From assembly GCA_037445245.1 (NCBI GenBank), contig JBBIKU010000017.1, positions 1-22,289 of the forward strand: a DNA stretch of 22,289 bases, in the 5' to 3' direction. Made by a program: the position numbers and the translations under genes. Of the stretch, positions 1 to 6,480 are shown piece by piece; positions within the stretch are counted from its first letter, which is position 1; each line of letters starts with the position of its first letter. The notes under the pieces were generated by a model. That model searched no databases. It saw nothing but the letters and a program-made list of their open reading frames with translations, and had not been told where the DNA came from. The DNA comes from JBBIKU01 sp037445245 (GTDB taxonomy: Bacteria > Chloroflexota > Anaerolineae > Anaerolineales > Anaerolineaceae).

Positions 1-1
1 G

Positions 2-760
2 AACGTCTTGGTGCACTCACCGTTTGTTTTGTTGGACTACTCGCCCGACACAATGGTGATGGCGACCACCGCCGACCAGACCCAAATCGATCTTAAACAT
101 TTGCTGACAGGCGAGACGCTTCGATCCTTAACCAGCGCATCACCGCTCATTACCGCCTCCTTTTCGCCCCAGGGCGACCGGCTGGCGGTTTCCTCTACGG
201 AAAAGATCGCCGTGGATATTTGGGATGTTGCCAGTGGCGAGGTGCTTCAGACGCTGAGCGGATTCGAGACCGCCGCCCCGGTGTACGGCGCCGTGTTTTC
301 GGATGACGGACAATATCTCATCTGGATTTCGCGGGGAATCGTTCAGGTGATGCAGATCGCCAGCGGCGACATGGGGGCTGTCTTGGGACACGAGGATTTC
401 GTTACCGGGGTGGCGTTGGCAAGCGGCGGTAAAGTTTTGGCGGCTGCGACTGCCGGCAGTGTGGGCGAGGATTTTATACCTCTGGTCATCCTGTGGAATG
501 CCAGCGGGGGTGAGGAACTCGGCAGGCTGAGCCTGGATGGTGCACTTATCCTATCCGTGGCGTTCTCAGCCGATGGCAGCTTGCTGGCAACCGGCTTTGG
601 AGAAGAAGTGGTGGTTTGGGATGTTGCCAGCCGCCAAATGCTGGTAAGGCTTTCCGGACACACCGGTCAAGTCAACTCGGTGGCATTCTCCCCCGATGGG
701 GTAACCCTGGCGTCGGCTGGAGGGGATGGCAGTGTGCGCTTGTGGCAGGTGCAACCTTAA
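2..760 (+). CDS. WD40-repeat (beta-propeller) protein, 5' end missing
   Basis: The reading frame is open from the first bases of the window, so the gene begins outside it; the TTG at position 8 is probably an internal codon. About 250 residues are visible. They form five to six degenerate WD40 blades, each with an xVAFSxDGxxLA strand followed by a VxxWDVASG-type strand; the clearest are VAFSADGSLLATG with VVVWDVASR, and VAFSPDGVTLASAGGDGSVRLW at the C-terminus. WD40 propellers are protein-interaction scaffolds and have no catalytic residues. The ending RLWQVQP is a normal blade closure, so the C-terminus looks complete. The missing N-terminus could carry a kinase, a signal peptide or more blades, so the role is unknown. 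A 74-bp gap separates it from the histidine kinase gene. Confidence 0.85.
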   Translation, partial: NVLVHSPFVLLDYSPDTMVMATTADQTQIDLKHLLTGETLRSLTSASPLITASFSPQGDRLAVSSTEKIAVDIWDVASGEVLQTLSGFETAAPVYGAVFSDDGQYLIWISRGIVQVMQIASGDMGAVLGHEDFVTGVALASGGKVLAAATAGSVGEDFIPLVILWNASGGEELGRLSLDGALILSVAFSADGSLLATGFGEEVVVWDVASRQMLVRLSGHTGQVNSVAFSPDGVTLASAGGDGSVRLWQVQP

Positions 761-834
761 TGGAATGGTTTGAATTACAATTCTGTCAGGGATGTTTGGG
801 GATTAATCGGTGAGAATCAGGGGAGTGTAAAGGG

Positions 835-2487
835 ATGCTACTCAAATCGTCGACTGTCTTCTATACCGATTGGGTAACCATATCTTTTCGCTGGGTTGCT
901 ATTACCGCTTTTCTGACCGTGCTTGCGTTCACCCATACTGCCAGTTGGGCGAGCGCAGTGGTGTTGCTGTCGTTGGGGGCATGGAACATTTTTTGGACCA
1001 TTCTGGCGGTTCAAAATCAACGCTTGCTGTCTCACCGGCTGTGGAACGTGGTGGTTGACCTGCTGGCTTGTTCCCTGTTATTTGTGCTCAGCGACGGGAT
1101 AAACGGTGCGCTGGCGTGGGCGGGTGTTTTGGTTTTGTTCACTTCGGCGGTATATTTCGAGTGGCGGCTGACGCTGCTGCTGGCGGCAGGTTTGTCGCTG
1201 CTCCAGCTTGGCTCGGCGCGCCTGTTGGCGCCTGCCGGGACGAACGCACTTCGCTCGGCGCTATTGATGGGCTCCAACCTGGGGATGGGCTTGTTGTTCA
1301 GCCTGATCTTTCGTCCGCTGGTTGGCAGGCTGCGCCAGCGTTATTTTGAGCAGATTACCCAACCACGGCTGCGCCGGCTCACTGCCTCCAGAGCCGAACA
1401 ACGCCAGTTGGAAGCTTTCTATAAAGCCATCGAGACCCTCAGCGCCACCTTGGATTACCATGTGGTACTGGAAACTACCCTGAACCTGAGTCTTTCCATG
1501 CTGCGCCAGGGCGACGTAGCGGCAACGAAAATGGTGGGGATGGTGCTGCTGTTTGCAGAGAACGACATGCAGATCGAGGCAGCTATCGGTCTGCCCGCGG
1601 CTGATCTCAGGCAAACTTTTCGCGGCGAGAAGGGGGTGCTGGCAGCAGCCATCGAAAAAGGACAGTGCCACCTGATCCAGAACCCGGCAGAAGATATGGA
1701 ATTGGGCGCGCTGGCAGTGATGAAACGCTGCAACGCAGCTTTATGCCTACCCCTGCGACGCGGCTTGAGCGCGTTCGGCGCCATGATCTTCGCCCACCCT
1801 GACCCGGCTTTTCTAACCCCCCCTCGTTGCGAACTGCTCGAAATGCTCAGCCACCAGGCGGTCATCGCCATCCAGAACGCCCGCCTTTTTCAGGATCTCG
1901 AGGCGGAAAAACAGCGCATTGTGGATATTCAGGAGGAAACCCGTAGGAAGCTGGCGCGCGAGCTGCATGATGGTCCAACCCAGTCGGTTGCGGCAATCGC
2001 CATAGGCGTCAACCTCGCCCGCAAAATGCTCGAAAAGGATCCAGAGCGGGCTGTTTCTGAATTGCAACGCATCGAAAATCTGGCGCACCGAACCACCCAG
2101 GAGATCCGTCACATGCTGTTTACCCTGCGCCCGTTGGTACTGGAATCCAAGGGGTTGGTGGCGGCACTTCAAGCCATGGCAGACAAGATGGAGAGCACTT
2201 TTCAGCAAAAAGTGAAATTGAAAATCGATCCGCAGGTGGTGGCGCGTTTGGAAACGGGCAAGCAAACGGTGGTTTTCGACCTGGTCGAGGAAGCAGTCAA
2301 CAACGCCCGCAAACACGCTCAGGCGAGCGAGATCCTTGTGCGCCTGCAACAGTTGCCCAAAAAACAATCGGTGGCGCTGCTGGAAATTTCCGACAACGGC
2401 GTGGGATTTGATCTCAAGCAGGTGACGGGGGGCTATGATCGACGTGACAGCGGGTGCGCCTCGGCGCGGCTGCGCTCTGACCGCTGA
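835..2487 (+). CDS. Membrane sensor histidine kinase (TM-GAF-HisKA_3-HATPase), frameshifted near the 3' end
   Basis: Residues 10-165 are hydrophobic and form about five to six membrane segments. They are followed by a charged linker, a GAF-like domain (about 195-350, ending in SHQAVIAIQNARLFQDLE), and a HisKA_3 dimerisation domain in which ARELHDGPTQS places the phospho-accepting histidine at H378. The HATPase domain has an N-box (EEAVNNARKHA) and a G-box (DNGVGFD). This is the NarL-type kinase architecture. Autophosphorylation would normally feed a LuxR-type response regulator, but none is adjacent. The frame stops at 2487 in residues unlike the family, while the missing end of the ATPase domain (ELINGVLKIQ, APGKGTRVKIYLPL) continues in another frame to 2620. 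An intact protein would be about 595 residues. The start is ATG with GGGAG upstream at about 821. The sensed signal is unknown. Confidence 0.88.
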   Translation: MLLKSSTVFYTDWVTISFRWVAITAFLTVLAFTHTASWASAVVLLSLGAWNIFWTILAVQNQRLLSHRLWNVVVDLLACSLLFVLSDGINGALAWAGVLVLFTSAVYFEWRLTLLLAAGLSLLQLGSARLLAPAGTNALRSALLMGSNLGMGLLFSLIFRPLVGRLRQRYFEQITQPRLRRLTASRAEQRQLEAFYKAIETLSATLDYHVVLETTLNLSLSMLRQGDVAATKMVGMVLLFAENDMQIEAAIGLPAADLRQTFRGEKGVLAAAIEKGQCHLIQNPAEDMELGALAVMKRCNAALCLPLRRGLSAFGAMIFAHPDPAFLTPPRCELLEMLSHQAVIAIQNARLFQDLEAEKQRIVDIQEETRRKLARELHDGPTQSVAAIAIGVNLARKMLEKDPERAVSELQRIENLAHRTTQEIRHMLFTLRPLVLESKGLVAALQAMADKMESTFQQKVKLKIDPQVVARLETGKQTVVFDLVEEAVNNARKHAQASEILVRLQQLPKKQSVALLEISDNGVGFDLKQVTGGYDRRDSGCASARLRSDR

Positions 2488-2620
2488 GCAGCGAAGCGAG
2501 CTGATCAACGGCGTCCTCAAGATCCAATCCGCGCCGGGCAAAGGCACGCGGGTGAAAATTTATCTTCCACTGAGCGATGTTGCTGTCGACCGCCTGCAAC
2601 ACGGCGTGGTGGCGGGGTGA
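2454..2620 (+). pseudogene. Out-of-frame C-terminal end of the histidine kinase ATPase domain
   Basis: This is the second part of the frameshifted kinase at 835. In the frame shifted by one base, the sequence encodes TAEQRSELINGVLKI, then SAPGKGTRVKIYLPL, the expected G2-box and last strands of a HisKA_3-type HATPase domain. The family-like sequence GYDRRDS ends in the first frame near 2453, and the second frame becomes family-like from about 2480. The indel therefore lies between these points. A sequencing or assembly error and a genuine inactivating mutation cannot be told apart here. The frame ends in a TGA that directly abuts the GTG of the next gene. Confidence 0.8.
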
Positions 2621-3406
2621 GTGATTACGATGCCGGTGGCGGTCGATTGTTACTATACCGAAGCCGGACAACCTCAATCGGACAATCTGACGCTGATCCT
2701 GGTGCACGGCGCCGGGGGCAATTTGCTGTCGTTCCCGGTGGCGTTGCGGCGATTACCGCGCTACCATGTGCTGGCGCTGGATTTACCGGGGCACGGGCGT
2801 TCCGCCGGGGTAGGGCTGCAATCCATTGCGGCTTACACCCAGCGGATCGTCGATTTCATGAACGCCGTAGGTGTTTATCGGGCGGTGTGGGTAGGCTGGT
2901 CGATGGGCGGGGCAATTGCTTTGCAGGCAAGCGTGCAGGCGCCCGAGCAGGTGTGTGCCTTGGCGGTCCTCTCGGCGGGTGCATATTTTCCATTGAACGC
3001 CAGCCTGCTGACCGATCTTTCGTCCAAAGCCAGCCTGAAGGCAGCCCTTGACCGATTGCAGGGCGATCTGTTTGCACCCCAAGCTGGAAAACGGTTGGTC
3101 GAGCAAAGTATGCGCCTGTTGCAGGAAGTGCGTCAGGGCGTGCTCTACAGCGATTGGAAGGCGTGCGCTGCTTTCGACCTGCGCAAGCGACTTAAGGACA
3201 TTACCACCCCGGTGTGGATCGCCTCGGGCAGCCACGACCGGCTGGTACCGCCGGCGATTGTGCGTCACTTGGCGGCGCATTTGCCGAATGCGCACCTTCA
3301 GATGGTGGAGAATGCCGGGCACATGCTGGTGCAGGAAAACACCGCCGCAGTTCAGGCTGGGCTGCTGGAATTCCTTGCTGGTTTACCGGTGCGGTTTAAA
3401 GTGTGA
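2621..3406 (+). CDS. Alpha/beta-hydrolase fold protein
   Basis: A 261-residue single-domain serine hydrolase. The oxyanion-hole motif is LVHGAGGN (about 28-34), the nucleophile elbow is GWSMGG with S94, the acid is D206 in SGSHDRLVPP, and the catalytic histidine is H234 in NAGHML. A LDLPGHGRS loop follows strand 4, as in haloperoxidase/BioH/esterase-like families. No signal peptide is seen, so it is probably cytoplasmic. The substrate cannot be told from sequence; carboxylesterase, lactonase or C-C hydrolase activities are all possible. The GTG start at 2621 follows the stop of the kinase's shifted frame without a gap, suggesting translational coupling. An ATG nine bases later (2630) is an alternative start. 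The stop lies 7 bp from the convergent peptidase gene. Confidence 0.88.
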   Translation: MITMPVAVDCYYTEAGQPQSDNLTLILVHGAGGNLLSFPVALRRLPRYHVLALDLPGHGRSAGVGLQSIAAYTQRIVDFMNAVGVYRAVWVGWSMGGAIALQASVQAPEQVCALAVLSAGAYFPLNASLLTDLSSKASLKAALDRLQGDLFAPQAGKRLVEQSMRLLQEVRQGVLYSDWKACAAFDLRKRLKDITTPVWIASGSHDRLVPPAIVRHLAAHLPNAHLQMVENAGHMLVQENTAAVQAGLLEFLAGLPVRFKV

Positions 3407-3413
3407 CCTTGGA

Positions 3414-5303
3414 TCAGGGGGAAAACAAAACATACTGCTGCAGGAAGCGTTCGGTTTGGATCAAGAAATCGGCGCGGGTTTCGCTCTTGCGAAAACCGTG
3501 ACCTTCGCCCTCGTACAGGCGGTAGAGGTGGGGGACGGCGTTTTTTGTCAGCGCCCGGACGATCTCTTCCGATTGCGCCGGGGGGACGACCCGGTCATCG
3601 CTGCCCTGAAAGATTGCCACCGGGTCGCGGATGCGATCGGCGTGATAGGCAGGTGACCAGGCGTGATAGCGAGCGGCGGCTTCAGGCAGCGTGCCTACCA
3701 GCGAATCGTTGTAATGGGCTTCGAATTTGTGGGTGTCTATGGCGAGGGTGAACAGGTTACTGACCCCGAAGCGGCAGATGCCGGCTTTGAAGAGCCCGGG
3801 ATGACGGATGAGGGCGTTCAAGACGGTGTAGCCGCCGGCGCTACCGCCGCTGATTACCAGCCGCTTGGCGTCTGCCAGCCCCTGGTCGGCTAACGCCCGA
3901 GCTGCGCCGACTGCGTCTTCCACGTCCACTTCTCCCCAGCGCTGGCGCAGGGCATTTTGGTAGGAACGCCCATAGCCGCTGCTGCCGCGGTAATTGACCT
4001 CCAGCCAGGCATAGCCGCGGCTGGTGAAAAACACTGCTTCGCCGTTATACCGGCTGGTCGCCTGGGAGGTCGGTCCTCCGTGGAGGTTGATGATTGCCGG
4101 CGGCAAACCTTCTCCGCTGAAAGCGGGATTCGACGGCGGGTAGAACAGACCGTGGACGGTGACGCCGTCGGGCGCTTTCCAGGTGATCGGCTGCGGTGCA
4201 GGCAGATACCCGGCGGGGATCATTTCCGGCTCGCTGCGGGCTTCGACTTGCAGGGTTTTGCCGTCCCAGCGGATGACGCGGTCGGGTATCGACGGCGCCG
4301 AGGCAATGAAGGCGAGCTGGTCGGCGGTCGGTGAGATGGAAAGCTGGCTGATCCAGGTGTAGGGTGCTACATCGATCCGGCTCGTTGCGCCGTTTTCAAG
4401 CCAGACCTGCCACAGGCTGGCGTTTTCGTGCCGGTAGCGCAGGTAGTATAGTTTCTGACTGCCCGGACTCCATACGTAAAAGCGCATCCCCTGGATCCAC
4501 GCCGGGCGCGCCAGGTGAAAGCCGTCGCCTTCGATCAGCGTGCGCTGCTCGCCGCTGAGGAGGTCTTGAAGAACCAGCCGTTCCCAGTCCCCGTGGGTGA
4601 CGATGTAACTGAGCCACCTGCCGTCCGGCGAGAATTGCGGCTGCCAGACGGCTTGGTCGTCGTCGCCGGCGACGACAGTCTGCGAGACCAGGCGGGGTGG
4701 GTTGCCATCGATATCCGCCAGGATGAGGCGGGCTCCGTCCCAGGGCATGTTGGGGTGGTGCCATTCGACCCAGGCGATCTTCTTGCCCGCAGGATGCCAG
4801 ACCGGCTGCATGTAAAAATTAGCGCCGCGCGCCAGTTGCAGCGGCCATTGACTGCCTAGCGAATCGACCAAGGCAAGCAGATCGGTGCTGCCGTCACTGA
4901 AGACGTACACCACCCAGTCGCCGTCCGGTGAGATGGCGGCTGAGGCGGCTGCGCCGAACGGCGGCGTGATGGGTTGGGGCTGGTCGGCGTCGAGCCGGCG
5001 GCGGTACAACCTCCCGTCGCGTCCGCTGAAAACGACTACGCCAGCGGCGACGACGAAATCACCACCCCCGTAACCGATCCCGCCGCGCACCGATTGTTCG
5101 ACGGTCAAATCGCGCCCTGCTTCAGGATGGGATTTGGCAACCAGCACGCCGCGGTCTGACCTTCCTTCCAGCCATACCAGCGTGCTGCCGTCACTGTCCC
5201 ATTGCACATCGTCCAGACGGTAACTCTGGCTGAGCAGCGCCGGACTGATGGGTGAATCCCAGATGCCGTAAGGCTTGTGTTCAGGTGGGGTGGGTTTTGT
5301 CAT
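3414..5303 (-). CDS. S9-family prolyl oligopeptidase / acylaminoacyl-peptidase-like serine peptidase
   Basis: The product has 629 residues in the usual two-part S9 layout. The N-terminal part (about 20-350) contains TolB/DPP-like propeller strands such as AAISPDGDWVVYV and QFSPDGRWLSYI. The C-terminal part (about 370-629) is an alpha/beta-hydrolase peptidase domain. The catalytic triad is visible: S488 in SGGSAGGYT, D570 in GSDDRVVPP and H602 in GEGHGFR. LHGGPTSQ (about 408-414) forms the oxyanion region. Length and order fit dipeptidyl aminopeptidase/acylaminoacyl-peptidase homologues, which cleave short peptides admitted through the propeller. No signal peptide is evident, so it is probably cytoplasmic. 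The gene begins 13 bp after the phosphatase stop, so the two are probably co-transcribed. Confidence 0.92.
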   Translation of the reverse strand: MTKPTPPEHKPYGIWDSPISPALLSQSYRLDDVQWDSDGSTLVWLEGRSDRGVLVAKSHPEAGRDLTVEQSVRGGIGYGGGDFVVAAGVVVFSGRDGRLYRRRLDADQPQPITPPFGAAASAAISPDGDWVVYVFSDGSTDLLALVDSLGSQWPLQLARGANFYMQPVWHPAGKKIAWVEWHHPNMPWDGARLILADIDGNPPRLVSQTVVAGDDDQAVWQPQFSPDGRWLSYIVTHGDWERLVLQDLLSGEQRTLIEGDGFHLARPAWIQGMRFYVWSPGSQKLYYLRYRHENASLWQVWLENGATSRIDVAPYTWISQLSISPTADQLAFIASAPSIPDRVIRWDGKTLQVEARSEPEMIPAGYLPAPQPITWKAPDGVTVHGLFYPPSNPAFSGEGLPPAIINLHGGPTSQATSRYNGEAVFFTSRGYAWLEVNYRGSSGYGRSYQNALRQRWGEVDVEDAVGAARALADQGLADAKRLVISGGSAGGYTVLNALIRHPGLFKAGICRFGVSNLFTLAIDTHKFEAHYNDSLVGTLPEAAARYHAWSPAYHADRIRDPVAIFQGSDDRVVPPAQSEEIVRALTKNAVPHLYRLYEGEGHGFRKSETRADFLIQTERFLQQYVLFSP

Positions 5304-5316
5304 CCGGTGATGAGAA

Positions 5317-5823
5317 TTATTTCTTGCTTTTTTCCCTTAGCTCACGCGGCAGCCACAACTGGATCAGTTCCCCCTCGCTGTCTTCGGTGATTTCCTGCCA
5401 GGCATCGATCGGTAATACCAGGTAAGCAATGGCGGCGGTTGTCAACGATTCCACCCTGTGGCTCAAGATCTGCAGCAAGCCTTCCAGGCTGGGGTTATGA
5501 GCGATGATCATGACCCGTTCGAGCTCATTCGGCAGCTTTTTGAGTTCTTCGAGATAGACCTGCGGTTCAGCCAGATAGAATGAGTCGAGATATTCGATTT
5601 CGCCTTTGTAATGGCAGGCTTCCATCAGGGCTTCGGCGGTGGCGCGGGCGCGCACCGCGCTCGAGCACAGAATTCGCTGCGGAAGCAGCTCTTTTTCACG
5701 GATGAATTTGCCCATCATGGGGGCATCTTTTTTGCCGCGCTTGTTGAGGGGGCGTTCGTGATCTTTCAGGTCGTTGTGTTTCCAACTCGATTTGGCATGA
5801 CGCATCAACAACAATGTCTTCAT
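5317..5823 (-). CDS. sixA: SixA-type phosphohistidine phosphatase (histidine phosphatase superfamily)
   Basis: The 168-residue product starts MKTLLLMRHAKSSW, with the RHA signature (R8, H9) in which H9 would be the phospho-accepting residue. HERPLNKRG, the SSAVRARATAE segment and a second conserved histidine, H109 in AHNPSLEGL, follow in the usual order for SixA. SixA removes phosphate from histidine phosphotransfer proteins; other members act on small phosphoesters, so the substrate is inferred. The frame stays open to 5940, but ATG 5823 is chosen because the family N-terminus starts there and AGGAAAGG lies just upstream. The peptidase gene follows after 13 bp. Confidence 0.9.
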   Translation of the reverse strand: MKTLLLMRHAKSSWKHNDLKDHERPLNKRGKKDAPMMGKFIREKELLPQRILCSSAVRARATAEALMEACHYKGEIEYLDSFYLAEPQVYLEELKKLPNELERVMIIAHNPSLEGLLQILSHRVESLTTAAIAYLVLPIDAWQEITEDSEGELIQLWLPRELREKSKK

Positions 5824-5900
5824 GGCTTGCCTTTCCTGCCGGTAGGTTCGCTTGCCAGAAGCAGGCAACCTCCATTCCGGGCTGAAAAGAAATCGGGTAC

Positions 5901-5909
5901 AGTATATCA
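5901..5909 (-). promoter_or_regulatory. Candidate extended -10 promoter upstream of the sixA-like gene
   Basis: On the minus strand the sequence is TGATATACT, a TGn extended -10 with a TATACT hexamer about 78 bp before the phosphatase ATG. A TTGACA occurs further upstream (5935-5940), but its 28-bp spacing is too long for a normal -35, so the match rests on the extended -10. Confidence 0.4.
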
Positions 5910-5950
5910 TGATTCGATTAATGAAATCCGGATTTGTCAAGCGTTTGAAG

Positions 5951-5997
5951 TCTTAAAAATAAACTTGAAGACGGACAGCTCCCATCTTCAAGTTTAT
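5951..5997 (-). terminator. Candidate intrinsic terminator downstream of the DUF4870 gene
   Basis: A 13-bp perfect inverted repeat (arms 5959-5971 and 5985-5997, core AAACTTGAAGA) encloses a 13-nt loop. Read on the minus strand, the hairpin is followed by TTTTTAAGA, a short U-tract. This suits termination of transcription from the DUF4870 gene ending at 6082. The stem is AT-rich, so its strength is uncertain. Confidence 0.5.
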
Positions 5998-6009
5998 CGA
6001 TCTTATAAG

Positions 6010-6026
6010 GCGCCTTTTTTAGGCGC
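6010..6026 (-). terminator. Short GC-rich hairpin after the DUF4870 gene
   Basis: GCGCCT (6010-6015) and AGGCGC (6021-6026) are inverted around a five-base T loop. It lies between the DUF4870 stop and the larger hairpin at 5951-5997, so the two may act together as an attenuating or terminating pair. No strong T-tract follows it on either strand. Confidence 0.35.
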
Positions 6027-6081
6027 GATGAGACAACTTAGCAAATGTTACCGCAATTCACGAGCGGCAAGATGTGATGAT

Positions 6082-6423
6082 TTACGCCCAACCCTGGTTC
6101 TTGACGAAATTGGTGATGACCGGGATGTTGACGTATTCACCCTTGTTGGCTTTGAGCGCCCAAATGATGGTAATAATCAAGTAGACGATCCAGATCACAC
6201 AGCCAAGCCCGACAACCGGAGACAAGAATGCGCTGAGCAGGTAAGCAAACACGCCCCAGATCAACGCCTGGATGTTATGGGCGCGGATGAAGGGACGGTT
6301 TTTCTTGTCTTCCATCAGCAGGATGATGATCGGTACAAGGGGGGACAATAGATAGGCAAGCAAACTCCATAGCCTGTCGTCACTGGTGATTTCTTCGGGA
6401 GTGGGTGCTGGTTGACTTTCCAT
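6082..6423 (-). CDS. DUF4870 small membrane protein
   Basis: The product is 113 residues. An acidic N-terminus is followed by LWSLLAYLLSPLVPIIILL, a KKNRPFIRAHNIQAL connecting segment and two further hydrophobic stretches, giving three to four membrane helices. The RPFIRAHNIQAL motif after the first helix and the overall size match DUF4870, a family of unknown function. It is probably an inner-membrane protein. The start is supported by a strong AAGGAGG Shine-Dalgarno at 6434-6440. It appears to be transcribed alone, with its own promoter within the 57-bp gap after priA and hairpins behind it. Confidence 0.88.
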   Translation of the reverse strand: MESQPAPTPEEITSDDRLWSLLAYLLSPLVPIIILLMEDKKNRPFIRAHNIQALIWGVFAYLLSAFLSPVVGLGCVIWIVYLIITIIWALKANKGEYVNIPVITNFVKNQGWA

Positions 6424-6446
6424 TTTGAATATTCCTCCTTTTTTTT

Positions 6447-6455
6447 ATTATAGCA
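6447..6455 (-). promoter_or_regulatory. Candidate extended -10 promoter of the DUF4870 gene
   Basis: On the minus strand the sequence TGCTATAAT is a perfect TATAAT hexamer with an extended TGn element. No clear -35 was found 17 bp upstream (GAAAAA). The predicted start point lies almost on the AAGGAGG ribosome site, so the leader would be very short. Confidence 0.5.
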
Positions 6456-6480
6456 TAAATTTAGTCCGATTTTTCTCGCC

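Noticed and set aside
1813..2547. Minus-strand open frame of 244 residues
   Set aside because: It lies entirely opposite the histidine kinase, shows no recognisable domain, and is explained as an antisense shadow of a GC-rich gene.
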